A stretch of 64,000 nucleotides of DNA, from positions 14,361,001 to 14,425,000 of the forward strand of contig JBBMNZ010000007.1 in NCBI GenBank assembly GCA_037954325.1, given 5' to 3'. The first letter of the stretch is position 1, and every line of letters begins with the position of its first letter. Shown here in pieces: positions 1 through 12,341 of the stretch. The translations under genes and the position numbers were made by a program. The notes under the pieces are model-generated. The model had not been told where the DNA came from. It saw nothing but the letters and a program-made list of their open reading frames with translations, and did no database searches. This DNA is from Fistularia commersonii (lineage: Eukaryota > Chordata > Actinopteri > Syngnathiformes > Fistulariidae).

Positions 1-1618
1 GCATTTTGCATTGCTCAACAAACGCCTTAAGAGTGAATGAATGGGCAAAATACAATGCACATGAACAAAGTGTAACACAGTAATAAACACACATTAACTG
101 GCAAATCTTAACCTAAAATCATCACCAACTGAGCCGTTGTGTGCTAATTGAAGGCATTTGTATTTCCGGCGCTTATAAGGGTATAACAACAACACTGGCT
201 GCTCTGCATTGCAATTTTAAAAATGTGATTATCTGCAAGCTAAGAAGCTGACAATATAATATAAAGCAATATAAAGCAAGCGACAGCGAATTGTACAGTG
301 CCTTACTTGATATTGCCTATGGGAATGACCAAGACATTGATGGTAAATTAGAATGTAAAAACAATGATCTGGTGTTGATCCCTAGGTTCAGTGGATGGAT
401 TATAGAAGGGAGTGGGTTACAACAGATTTTCTTTTTCTTTTTTTTTTTTTTTTTTACCCCAAAATAGACATTGTCTAAAGATATGGATCAAATTCAGTTT
501 TTTTTTTCTCTTTTTTGGTTACCAATTTTTACTCAAAAGAGGCTCTTTCATGGTTTATTCTACCGTTGTATGTGAGGCTTTTCTCTTCTCAGCTCCTTCG
601 GCTGTTTCCTGGTTCTGTAGCATCCTCTATATTCTGAGCTTTAATTTTCTCTCAAGGCTTCACTTGTGCGCTACTGACCATTTAGCAAACTCTTATGTTG
701 GTAATTTTTAGAACTGCAGCCCTGGCTGATCATGCTTGCTTGCTTGGCTAATCTAATGACAATCATGGTGCTGACTCTTTCCTGATTTAATGCTGACACG
801 TATAGTTTGCACTGCAAAAGACAATTTTTGGCCATTATTTTTAGCTGTTAGACACATGACACCTCCAAATTCTACTCCTCAGGAAGCCTAAAGGGGACTT
901 TATTCAGTAGATGTCGTAAACTCATGACGTCAATACATGGGGCCCATGTATGTGAGGAGACTGACAGCTTCAATGTTCATGTCAAAAGTTCAGGCACCAA
1001 GAGTGTTTTCAATGTAACGTCAAATGCCCTTTTTATCATTAGTCAGGCTATTGAGTTGTGAAAACTATTTCACTTTCCAATGTCTTAATTCTTTGAAAAT
1101 TAATTGCATGGGCTGTTTTATTTTTTAAAGTGGAGTTTCGTTTTAAACTGTGCCTTCATATTGTTATATCTATCATGTTGAAAGTCATGTCTTAAATATG
1201 GCACAAGGTACATTTTCCTTTTAATATGGTCAAAGAAATTGGATTTTGCAATTTCATTCCATATTTCTTCCTTAAATAATGCTGATGCAAATTAACGTGG
1301 CCTTTGAATGATATTATAATTTTCAAGTTTTCATTATCATTTCAATGAAATTCCCTTTTGGCTTCTGTATTCTCCTGTAAAATAGTTTACTGTGTTAATT
1401 GAAGCAGTTTGATTGTATTAATTTATTTATATTTACTGTCCCGCATAATCAGGGCTGTCATCAGTTGTGTGTGATGGAACGTAGTTGAATGAGATTTTTG
1501 TTGCCGTAATCCGCTACTATGGATCCTTATTGCCTTAATTTTCTTGGCTGTATTTGGTCAGGTGTCCCAGCTGTTAATGTGCACCCCCATTTTTCCTTAA
1601 CACTTATTCTCCTACCAG
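1..1618 (+). other. pfkfb2: pfkfb2 intron, no exon recognised
   Basis: This AT-rich sequence precedes the last pfkfb2 exon and is read as its upstream intron. Reading frames here are short and low-complexity (one is driven by poly-T near 430-460), and none resembles the kinase/phosphatase core of the family. A perfect TGACGTCA palindrome lies at 925-932. A pyrimidine-rich tract ending in CAG at 1616-1618 is the 3' splice site of the next exon. Confidence 0.6.
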
Positions 1619-1801
1619 GGTAAAATCCCGAAGGACTCTACTCTCATACTGCGGCGGAATAGTTACACCCCCTTGTCCAGTCACGACCAGGTCAAGCGTC
1701 CCAGGCTCTACAGTGCAGGCAACCAGCCCTGGCTACCTCTTGCCCCAACCCCATCGGCTCTGATGCCAGAGGGACGGCAAAGCCAAGTTAGTGACAGTTA
1801 A
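1619..1801 (+). CDS. pfkfb2: 6-phosphofructo-2-kinase/fructose-2,6-bisphosphatase 2, last coding exon (partial gene)
   Basis: PFKFB2 makes and degrades fructose-2,6-bisphosphate, the cytosolic activator of glycolytic PFK-1. Only the C-terminal regulatory tail is in the window. After a CCTACCAG acceptor the exon reads in phase 0 for 60 codons to TAA at 1799-1801. The peptide holds RRNSYTPLSS (Ser codon 1661-1663) followed by KRPRLYSAG. These match the paired phosphorylation segments known from the heart-type isoenzyme tail (RRNSFTPLSS and RRPRNYS, recalled from the human protein), where AKT/AMPK-type kinases act. Catalytic exons lie left of the window. Position directly upstream of yod1 agrees with vertebrate gene order. 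The exact C-terminus is isoform-dependent, and alternative 3' exons downstream cannot be excluded. Confidence 0.85.
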   Translation, partial: GKIPKDSTLILRRNSYTPLSSHDQVKRPRLYSAGNQPWLPLAPTPSALMPEGRQSQVSDS

Positions 1802-4800
1802 AGGCTCCCTCTCTCAGTCACCATCAGCTGTGATCAGTCACCTCCCAACCTAGTTGCCCCCCCTCCCCCCAGGTGTCTCTCACCTCAGTGTGCAGGATTT
1901 AGTGTCTTTGTCAAAAAAAAAACCTACGTGGAATCCATCCCTGTTTCTCCCTCCCTCTCTCTCTCTATCTCTCTACCAGGGCATCAGTTGAGTCTTGCAT
2001 TGCAAATATGTTTGTCTTGCATGTCCCCTGCTTCATCACGGCTGTCTCTAGCTTGAATATGCAGAACAGCATGCCAAATCTTGTACCTCCTTTTGAGTTG
2101 GCCACACAAACTTCAAAGATATATTTATTTTGCAGTCACACTGTGCAGATACCGTATACGTCATTATCTAAACACACTCATAAATATGAAACAAATGTAA
2201 GGTGATGGATCTGTTTAATACATTTATATTCGGAAAACAATTTGTTTCTCGTAAACATTATTCAATCTGTTGCCCACCAAAGGAAAGGCTTGATTTTTTT
2301 TTTTTTCTTTTAAATGTTTGTTTTGGGCCAAAGGGAAAAACATTGTTATGAAAGAAACTTCTTTCTTTCTTCTACTTGTTTCTAAATTATTTTGTTAATC
2401 ATCCATGAAAGTGCAAAGAAAGAGACTAAAAAATATTTCTTTTTTTAGCTCAGGTGATTTTTTTTTTTTAATACACATCTGTTTCTGTGATTTTTTTCTA
2501 TTTTCTTGGTGAAAACTATGTCATCCCCAAAAAATGAGTGACTCAAACTTTTAAAAATGCTAACACTAAGGTACCACAGATTAAAATAGATCACCAGGTT
2601 AAAGAATAACCCTAAACTAATATTCCAAAAAAATTTCAAAACACACACTTTATGTGTCTTGAGATTCCTCTTAAAATCTGGAGAATCAAAATTCTCCTGG
2701 AAGAAGTTCTGCTTGCGGGGGTAGAACATGGGTTAATGATGCACTCTTGCGGCCAAACATTAGTATTACAACAACAAACAGAAAACCGTGAAAAGGTTTT
2801 CTGCCTCTAAGGTGTATTCATAGGTAAGCAAAGAGAATTTAGAATAATCGCATCAAAAAAACTATATGTTGGTTCTCAATTACTATCTTTTCACATGTGA
2901 TAACAAAATGCAGAAAAAAAAATCTTGTCTCACCTGCCATTTGTCTGTTATACTAAAAAACTCTCGTCACCAAACTTTGTGTTTTAACAGTCAGTCCCTG
3001 AATTATTGGCCTTAGGCCTAAAATAGGTGACTTTCTAAACATGCATATTCATACTTGTACATCTTGTGTGTTTGTTGGCCTTGCCATGTGGGTATCGTGC
3101 TTCAGTCCCTCTCCACATTTCTACCTTTCTCCCTTTCTCCTAACTTGTCTTACAGCCTCGCATAGGAAGCGGTTGTCTGTGAGTATTTTGCATCACATGT
3201 AGTCAGCCATTCATTCTCGTCTCCACGATATTATCTCATGTCACTTTATCCCGTGTGGCTAAAATATCACCATGATGTATTTTGTAGCACCTCTGTCTAT
3301 GGCTTTCTCTATACTGCAGTCCGTTTCGCACGATGACATTACACTTTGACTAACAGCCCAGTTCTATTGTTGTTGTTAAGGACTCTTTGATAACACTATA
3401 CGTACTCTAGAAAATAAGTGAGAAGCTGTTCACTTACAGTATCAAGCACTCTTTACAGCGCTAAATTTCTTGTCATCATCCTAAATTAAGTATCCAGGAT
3501 TATAATACAGAGCTAATTATACATGGGGTTAGAATGTGATTAATAATAAATCACTCTTTAAAGATGATTCAACACTAATGTTACTGTGTGTTTCATAAAA
3601 ATGACCTAATTTTTCAAAGACGATCTTTAATACCCTTAAGCGACTTTGAATCTATTAGCATCCTTGCAAAGGGCTTGCTGCTGTAAAATTAATTAATTTG
3701 ACATGTCTCTTTCTTGAAGGAGTACCTGTGTGAAGGAATCGACTTTGAAAGCCCAGAAGAAACTAGTGGCTGTGTCCGCTTCTGATTTAGGATGAATACC
3801 TTCTCCTTGGCACTGATGAAATGTATTTTGGGTTTTATCTAAAGATGAGCTATTAAACGTCTAATGTAACAGAAGATAAAGTCAAAGAGCTGTTAACGCA
3901 CAAGGTCATTTTCTGTTGTATTTATCACCACCTCTCTGCTCGTCTCTGCATGCTTGGGCTAAATAAAAATCTTATCATCAGCCAACAAAACATACAGACT
4001 TTGCAATCTCGCAGCAAATTGTCACAACAGAGTGGATGTTACCCTGGTATAGTTTTGCAAATCGTTCAAGTTAGGTTACTGAATGTATTTAGAACAATAC
4101 TGGATTATTGTGATCAGTATAAATTAGGAGCTAGTCTAAAAATATTTTTGTAATAGATATCTATTATTCTCCTAGGGGACCTCCCGCACATGTAATTTAA
4201 TATCCTATGCCATCATTTCAATGGCTCAAATATGGCAGAATGTGTGACCTGTAAATGGCTGAAGAATGGTCATGTTCGGATTCTCTGAGAACTGGAAATG
4301 CAGTTGGTTAAAGAAAGAAATCATTTTGCTGGACAGTCTATCAAATGATAACTTATAGGAAAACAATAGCAACAAAAAGCTGCTGCACATATATCTGATA
4401 CTGGTGTTCTTTGTAAACTGAATGTTTTATGCTTTTATTTACAAGTTGAAAATTGCTAGGAATTACAAAATTTTATGTAAAATAGTTCAGCCAAGAGTTT
4501 TGTCTTTCATCAATCTAGAGCCATTTGTGACGCACAAGGTTGTTTATTTTACAGATAGTGAAAATCATGTTGTGAAAACTGTCTTTTTACTGTTCTGCAC
4601 TTAACCTACCCATGGCTTTTGAGCAGACAATAAAGGCATATCTTGAAGCGGTTATGCTTTATTTGATTTTTATACCAACATACAGAATGTTGATCCAGAT
4701 GTATAATTCATATCGGTTCAAAGTGAGCCAAAGCAATATATGAACTGCGGTACATAAAATAGACTGAACCTTCAATGACAAATAATTACAAAAATAGAGT

Positions 4801-4900
4801 TAGGGGATGGTGCTTATTCTTCACTCTCATTCAAACCTTCGGATTGCAAACCCATGCAAGCACTATACTTTACATATTATGGCATTATCCTTCCTCCAAC
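1802..4900 (+). other. pfkfb2 3' UTR / pfkfb2-yod1 intergenic region
   Basis: No confident gene is seen. The first part should be pfkfb2 3' UTR. Two splice-like segments stand out: a 23 nt stretch at 3156-3178 bounded by a pyrimidine-rich CAG and GTGAGT, and a segment from 3720 after TTCTTGAAG that stays open to TGA at 3783-3785. The rest is AT-rich with homopolymer T and A runs and short chance ORFs. Confidence 0.5.
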
Positions 4901-5025
4901 TCTTATCAGAGAGTTTACGGTAAAAGCCCAGGGTCCATCCAGAGTGCGTAATGACGTCATTCAAACGTAGTGCCGAATCACACATCGCTTACTGGATGGT
5001 TATTGTTTGAGGCAGGGTACCGCAG
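4900..5025 (+). promoter_or_regulatory. yod1: Inferred yod1 promoter and non-coding first exon, with a perfect CRE
   Basis: The ATG exon of yod1 starts only 5 nt after a splice acceptor, so a non-coding exon must lie upstream. A good donor (CGCAG followed by GTAAGG) ends at 5025. About 70 bp before it is a perfect palindromic cAMP/ATF element, TGACGTCA, at 4952-4959. CpG dinucleotides are locally more frequent than in the flanks. Promoter assignment and exon start are inferences; no transcript evidence is available. Confidence 0.45.
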
Positions 5026-6808
5026 GTAAGGAAATAATAAGTCCGCTCTCGTTTTGCTACTTACATTTTGTTGTCTTTGAGTTTGTCTCCCTGGATAACG
5101 GAATTTACCGGGCGTGAAAACACTTGGGAACAGTGTCCACTGAACGCTAAGTTAATGTGTAGGTTAGCATGCTAACACTGACCGTGCAATTGACACAGTT
5201 AACCCTGTTAGCTTAGGAATTTTGTCTGAGAAAATACGCAAGTAACTAAGTTTTTCAAAGTATTCCCCGCTTGAATGTCAGCGAAGCTTTAACTTTCCGT
5301 GACACCACATACGAAGGTTATTGTCAGAACTGTGTTGGTAGTTAAAGTGTTCTTAACTCGTCAGCGTTCGCGCGAATTGACCAAACAAAGAATTGGAACA
5401 CAAAGCAATGTTGCTGTCAGGTGTTTTTACTCTTGTTCCGCTGTTCATCAGCACTTTGATTATTACCCTGGATTGTGCTAGTTCAATAGCAGTGCCTTAG
5501 CATGTTGTGAACATATTCGAATTTTAAACGTTTAGCCCACAATTGCAAATAGCAAGTAAATAATGTTCGCTGACTTTCTTATCGAAGGAAGCTGACTCAT
5601 CTCGACGGAACCGTCGACGATTAAGGTTCGTCAGCTAGACCATCGGATAGAAGTACTGTTGGTGAATCTCGCCTTGTCTGTTTACAAGTCGTAAATGTTT
5701 CCCCGCGTGCATCTTTGCTATTTGCTGATATATAGTAATTCGACACTGACCCATCAACTAAGTTCTAGGCTTCTGCCCGCATGACACACCAAGTTTAAAG
5801 GTGATGAAATTCATTTTTTCAGTTTCTCTCTTCGAGTTGTCGTTCAGCTTTTTTTGTCCTTATCTCATATATCGCCAGGTCAACATATCAGTATTCTCTT
5901 TGTTGATCGCATATTTTGGTAAGCAAATTTCTCAGTCAGATATTGATAAAGTTGATACTAGCCAGCTTAAATGTAGAGTAAAGCATGCAGAAAAAAGACA
6001 AGGTAAATAAATAAATGAATCACCTATTAATCAGCAAGAATATTCATGTTGCTCCATGTGAGAATAGATTTGGGGGAGGAAGCTCATTACTTTTAGTAGG
6101 TGAAGAAAATTAAGTCAGAAATTTTTGATAAAAGGATTTCTTTAAAGAGGTTCCCACTTCATTCTGCCTAATATGTTTAATAATTAAATATACTTTTTTC
6201 AACTACCTGGGTAATGCAATTAAAAAAACACAAATACAAATTTTAATTTACTAGTATCAACTATAAACCATTCCAATGACCCCCACTTAGACGCTTCCAT
6301 AAGAACATTAATTCTTGTATGCGATATTAATTGCTGAAAACAAAAGGTCTGATTTTCCCTTGATGCTGGTCAAAGGTCATTTGTGTGAGACCAGAGAAAC
6401 ATGCCACATCAGCTAAGTCAATCACGAGCAAATGTTTTTTTGGACACATAGCAGTATACCTGTTATCTACGATGCAGTCCTAGACAGGCTGGCCTGCAGC
6501 AGAATGATCAACCCTGCAGGCAGCTTTCCTGGGCATCATTTTAGGGTCTGTAATCCACAGTCTTTTTACAGTCCATTAACTGTCATGCCAAAACATAGAC
6601 CAAACATCACAGAGTGACTTGACAGTCTACGACTTTCACAGTCACCTCTCTCAGCGACGATATCAGATAGGCACATAGACACCACAGACTCACTGTTTGT
6701 TTTTTTTGGTTATGTTTTTTTAAGACATGCGATATCCAAAGAGATTGTTCCAGGTATTCCAATCCTTTTTTTTATATAGCTGGTTAAGATATTTGATTTC
6801 AATTGCAG
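5026..6808 (+). other. yod1: Inferred 5' UTR intron of yod1
   Basis: This lies between the proposed donor at 5026 and the acceptor ending at 6808 (TTCAATTGCAG). It contains a perfect 14 bp palindrome GTTAGCATGCTAAC at 5163-5176 and AT-rich sequence. No coding exon was recognised. Confidence 0.4.
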
Positions 6809-6813
6809 GCAGG

Positions 6814-8105
6814 ATGTTGCGGCTTCGGTGTAAGACCAAGAATGGGAGCCACATAATGCATGGCTTAACACATCAATCGTGTGTGCAAGAGTTAAAGACG
6901 AAGGTGGAGGAACTGACTGGTATCCCCTGTGACGTGCAGAAAATTATGGTTGGTTATCCTCCATCCAGCCTGGATCTCCGGAACGGAGATGCTCACCTCA
7001 AGGACTATCCTATCAAATCAGGTATTTTATGAATGTACTGCTATGTTTTAAACCAATTCTAGTATTGATGTGATAGTACAACTTATGGATTCCACTATGT
7101 TTTTTTTTAAGACATAGTCTTGAATGATTTTCCATTGTAAACATTTCAGGAGTTACAGTAAGAGCAGAGCCTTATAGATCAAATATATTTAATGGTGGTT
7201 TTTGAAGTTGACTGCCAATAAAGCATAACATCCATTATAGAAAATCACAGTTAGGTGCTTGATTTATGTTGATTGATTGACTGGCCTCATTGCAATATTT
7301 TTGACATTTTAGATATATACTAAACATTTAATTGACTTTATTGGCTGATAGCTTTGAGGAAAAAAGAAAGAAAAATCCAAACAGCTTTCTCTTGTTATTC
7401 TCCAAAGGAGATACACTCATTGTCGAGGAAGAAAAGAATAAGCCAAAGCCTCATGATCAACCCACTGTGACCAAAACGCCTCTCCTAGAAGCCTTTCCTG
7501 TCCTGGCACGCCGTGTGGTCCCAGCTGACAACTCCTGCCTCTTCACCAGTGTGTATTATGTGGTGGAAGGGGGCGTGTATGACCCCGCTTGCGCTCCTGA
7601 GATGCGAGGGCTCATCGCTCAGATTGTGTCAAGTGACCCCACGTCATACTCTGAGGCGGTCCTTGGAAAGGCCAACGAGGAATACTGTACATGGATACGT
7701 CGCAACGACACCTGGGGTGGTGCCATTGAAGTATCCATCTTGTCTAAGTTCTACCAGTGTGAGATCTGTGTGGTAGACACTCAGACAGTGAGAGTGGATC
7801 GGTTCGGGGAGGACGCCGGCTACAACAAGCGTGTGCTGCTGATCTACGATGGCATTCACTACGACCCGCTGCAGAAAGAGACCCCTGGCTCTGATGCCCC
7901 ACCACAGACTATATTCTCTACTACGGATGATGTCATTCTGGCCCAGGCCCTGGAGTTGGCAGATGAGGCTCGTCGCAAGCGGCAGTTCACGGACGTTAAC
8001 CGCTTTGCATTGCGCTGCATGGTGTGTCAGACGGGCCTGGTGGGACAAAAGGAGGCTCGGGATCACGCCAAGGAAACAGGCCACACCAACTTTGGCGAAG
8101 TCTGA
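6814..8105 (+). CDS. yod1: Ubiquitin thioesterase OTU1 (YOD1), two coding exons 6814-7021 and 7408-8105
   Basis: YOD1 is an OTU-family cysteine deubiquitinase that works with p97/VCP in ER-associated degradation. Exon 1 (acceptor at 6808, ATG at 6814, donor at 7022) encodes the ubiquitin-like N-terminal domain, MLRLRCKTKNG through the VGYPP segment. Exon 2 starts at 7408 after TCCAAAG, phase matches (SG|DTL), and ends at TGA 8103-8105, giving 301 aa. The catalytic motif PADNSCLFTS has its nucleophile at about Cys113; IYDGIHYDPL carries the His-side residues. The C-terminus is a C2H2 finger (RCMVCQ then HAKETGHTNFGEV), as in the human protein. It is shorter than human YOD1 (348 aa as recalled), mostly from a missing N-terminal extension. 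Start choice: first in-frame ATG after the acceptor, and aligned with the family core. Confidence 0.96.
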
Positions 8106-11100
8106 AAGTTACGTCAATTTTTTTCCCCTCTCACAAAACAACAACCAACCCTGTTCCCAATGTCTGGCACCTGTGTTGGTCCGTTTGATTGCGTGATCTC
8201 TACCTCACATTGTCCAGAGACATCAACACTAGAATCTGCACAGTGTGTGAAGCCTCTAACCTTTTCAGTATTACTTTTAACTAGGAAAATACTACTGCAG
8301 TGGTCTGATGTCCTTAACCTGTTGTGTTAGTCTATCAGGGATTATTTTAGTTTGACCCATGCATTTTAGAAAAAATTTAAGTGAAAACTCCCAAGCTCCC
8401 AGAAGCTGGAAATTATTTAAGGTCATATAATTCATTTCGTACCGCAATGAATGACATACTGTGGTGCCTCATCCTACATGGTTACAACCTAATGCCTGGA
8501 CCTCACTGCCTGTTTAGGAACTGTTTAAAATTCACACCCTCTCTTATTAATAGATTACAGCAGCTTCTTCTATAACAATCTGTGAGAGTCGCCTACTTTT
8601 TCCATGAGATGCAATTCTGAACAATCACACTGAACTGTCATCTATCACGTTTCCTCATGAAATGAAAAGTTGTATTTCTAAAACACGAAATGAATCGCAG
8701 TATTTTCCCAGTCCTGCATCTTTTACATCAGGTAAGTAATTTGAAACATCACCATGTTCTGTTTATAGCCATCAAGCTTCAGGTCACCATTTATTCCAAA
8801 ATATGAGGAGATGGTGAGAGATTTATAAATAATGACTATGCTGAGGCCACTGCAAGTGTGAAGTAGGGCTGGGCAATATGGGAATAATGAATTTGACAGT
8901 ATGAAGGAGGCTGTTTTTCAATACTCTTAATCTCATGATTACTACTAATGTAGAGCGTGTTTGTAGAACAAAGTCTGACACAAAAAAAAATCAGAATTTA
9001 CCGTTCTAATATCTCATTTTTTGGAAACAAAGAAAAACGTTTGATAATATTTATTTGGCTATAATAGTTAACTCACTTGTCAGTTGTTCAGTAGATTTCC
9101 ACTAATTTTTATGTCATTTCTTAGCTACTTTTGTGTTATTTTGTGTTGCAATCTCCTGCCAAATGTATCCCAAATTACACAATAAACAAATATAAATCAG
9201 GAATTCACAGTCAGCTTTGAAATTACTCATCACACTTGATTGATTTAAAAAAAAAATCAAAGGTTGGACAGAGGTGATTCATTGTTAAATCTACATCCAT
9301 GTATTGCCCAGTCCTTAATTTAAAGCAATGTGTATTTTTCAGATCCCAGCAAAATAACTTATTTTATTTTATTTTTTGACCGCAAATGAAATGCAAAAAC
9401 TTAGTCTCAAAGTAATGGCAGTAATGGTGTGAGGCATTTTGAATATTGTCCTATCTGTTTCAGCTTTATTATAAATTGCAAATAACTTTTGTGGATTTAA
9501 ATATTTACTAATAACTACCTTTTGAAAGAAGGATGTGTGGTATAACAGTTCTCTGGCTCTGTGAGGAGTTTCAACAACCACTGACACTCTTAACTGTTCA
9601 CTGTTGTCTTAAACACAGCCCACTGTTTGACTGTTATCTATCCTGTTGTTTGTTTGTTTTTTTTGGGGGGGGGGGGTTGTTTGCTTGTTTGTTTGTTTGT
9701 TTACAGCTGGGAGATTTCCAAAACACCCCAGTTAAGAAAAAAAAAAGCGCCATCTATAAAATCAGATCATTTTTAAATATCAGAATAGTTCAAGTTCAGC
9801 ACAAAGATGCCATACAATCATGCTGTTTTCGACTCTCTGAATCAACTGAAAAATTAAATAATAGAACAAAATTGTGCATCATGAGATATAATTTTAATCA
9901 CGAATTATAAATCAAAATGGGCCTAATTATTTTAATGGATGTTGCAACATGTCTTATTTTTCTTCTTTTTAAGACAAGAATGGAAAATTATGGTGCTTGA
10001 AACATTCATGCGTTCACAAGGGTTAGGTTTTCATGAGTTCTTTTTAGTTTTTGTTCATGTTTATACGGAGTTTTAAAATGCCACCATGCTGTGAGGATTT
10101 TTTTTTTGTTTAAGGTTGTTATATTTCAAAAAACAGGGAGAGTATGAGTATAAGTCGCAAATTAGTAAGGCACGTATTAGGAGACGCATCCTGCTTACTT
10201 GACGCATAAGGTTTATTCTCTACATTATGTGCTTTGCTCACCAAAAGTTATTTTATGATCATTATTTGATTTTACCTCACATTGGTGTCCTGTTATTAAA
10301 TAGTCACAGTGTTTTATTGTTTAGCTGCTTCATTTACAGTACTGTGCGAGCTGTCATGAAACAATCACTGTGTTCGCTTTAATACCTTAAGTCAGGCAAC
10401 ATTGATTTGGCCATTTCCTTTTTCCTACTCATTGTAGCTCATCAGAATGATTTTGATTAATGTTAGCTCAAATATAAGCTCAAACAAGTCAATCTGAAGA
10501 AGATCATGAAGATAATTATTTTCTCTTCACTGCCTCACCTACTGAGCCTGTGTTTTGTACTTCTGATGGCAACATTGCCAATAAGCTGGCAAAGATTCTT
10601 TTTAGGGGGTGGACTTGAGCTTTTTTTTTTTGCATGTTTTGATATTGTCATTTTTTTGTCTTTGTAAAATGTTGCATTACAATGACCCGTTTGACCCCCA
10701 CAATTTTCCTGTTTTTTGGATTTTTTTTTAGCAGTGATCATGGACTAACCAGCTTGTATTCAAGTGACATGGCTTCATCATGTTTTGTATTTACCAAGGT
10801 TCTCATGAATCTCAGAAACAATAACAATGAATGTTAAACATAAAGCACTACAGAATAACTGGATTTACTTGATATTTTTCAGTGTTGTGTCACAATTAAA
10901 AGGTTTGGCAAACAGCATTGTGTAGGAGTTTCTCACTTTCTATGAATTTGTTTTGTTTGTTTTGACTGAATACTTTATGTATGAACAAGCCGAAAAGAGA
11001 AGAATTTTGGCAGTTCAGCGCAGATGATAAATATTGCAATTGTAAAATATGTTAGTCCATGTTAATTACGTATAGATATTCATATGATATACAGATATTT

Positions 11101-12059
11101 TTATCATGTTTCAGACAAACATGATTTTGGCTAATGTAGTACTTTTGTTGCAAAAGAATAGCTCAACAAGTACTTACATGTCAGCAATAATTTACAAAAA
11201 ACAGCACCAGACTACCTTACAATTTGCAAGTATTTTAAACAAATCAAAATTAGTGTCCAACATCCCTGGCACAAAATAATGTGTGTATCAATTGATAATC
11301 AATTGAGAGACCAACATTATCGACATTGTTTTAAAAAGATTCAGGATTAAATTATGCAGGGAGTACACTTGATAGACATCAAAAAATCTTGTGAATATTG
11401 TAATATTGATTTACTAAAAATTCTACATTATACAACCTACATTCAATATGTAGATTGTATTGAAATGTAAACGCACAAAACAGTTATTCATTTAATCTAA
11501 AATACAAGTATTCAGATAAGATTCAGAGGATCATTTGGGTTGCATGTCTCTAATTATAGCTGAGTTAATCCATTACAGTACCAAACAGTCCATGACCAGT
11601 GGAAATAAACTGGACCTTTCGTGTTATTAAACTGAGATTACACTACCAGGAGTTATTTTAAGGCACATCTACTGTCGAATTTAGATCTAAATAGGATCTA
11701 AGAATCATTTACTCGCTGTGTGAGCAGCTGTAGTTGTAGTTACTGAGCCTGCATTTAAAAGAGATGATCAGTCCCCTGTGAAAACAATAAAACAACAAAT
11801 TAAATTAAAGAATGATATATGAGATAAATTTCAGGAGACTTCACCAATTTCATATTATTTGCATTTATAGACAGACTTCACAATTTAAAAGATAGTTGTT
11901 AATTCGATTTTGTTTTTTAGGTTACCAGCCAGATATTCCTCGAAAAGTGTTAAAGTACTTTTCTATTGTGGAAAGCGTTACATAAATAATTTTTTTTAAT
12001 CCGTCTATCATTATATAAATTTGACTTTCAGGTCATTACTAACAGTAAACATCTATAAC
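8106..12059 (+). other. yod1 3' UTR and intergenic DNA up to sarg
   Basis: No gene is recognised. The proximal part is probably yod1 3' UTR; an AATAAA occurs near 9180. The block is AT-rich with poly-T/G tracts (for example the G run around 9665-9676 followed by TTTG repeats). One hAT-like MITE (8866-9316) is listed separately. ORFs here are short and low-complexity. Confidence 0.5.
8866..9316. mobile_element. hAT-type MITE (probable)
   Basis: The left end reads AGGGCTGGGCAATATGG and the right end is its approximate inverse complement (CATGTATTGCCCAGTCCTTA), giving terminal inverted repeats of roughly 15 bp with mismatches. The terminus GGGCTGGGCAATA is characteristic of non-autonomous hAT elements of fish. 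The interior is AT-rich and non-coding. Flanking 8 bp duplications could not be recognised, so the edges are approximate. Confidence 0.5.
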
Positions 12060-12341
12060 AATGAAACCCCATAAATTATATAGTGGCCGTAATTCGATTT
12101 ATCCCTGGCCTGCGGAGGTTTCTGTCGGGGGATCGACGACATGCTGCCGTATCACGATGCCGTCTCTCATTAAGAGATTACCAGTGCTACTATGGCAACG
12201 GGGGGCTCGCGCGTCTTACAGAGGAACTGCCGCAATGCGATTGGCTGAGAGCTTAGCTTGACAAAGTCGCTCCGGTCGCTCTAATCACTCCGCGTTTTCC
12301 TGCACCTGCGGCGGAAGATGGGCGACTGGTGAACGGGACAG
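12060..12341 (+). promoter_or_regulatory. sarg: Inferred sarg promoter and non-coding first exon
   Basis: A CpG-rich island in AT-rich surroundings contains an inverted CCAAT box (CGATTGGCTGAG near 12238) and ends in a strong donor: GGGACAG followed by GTAAAG at 12342. A short upstream ATG just before the donor (near 12318) meets a stop after four codons. The next + strand coding ATG is sarg at 15944, so this is the best candidate first exon. The intron would span about 3.6 kb and contain the LINE relic at 14.1-15.4 kb. Confidence 0.45.

Noticed and set aside
7644..8084. 146-codon - strand ORF opposite yod1 exon 2
   Set aside because: Antisense shadow of a well-supported conserved coding exon.
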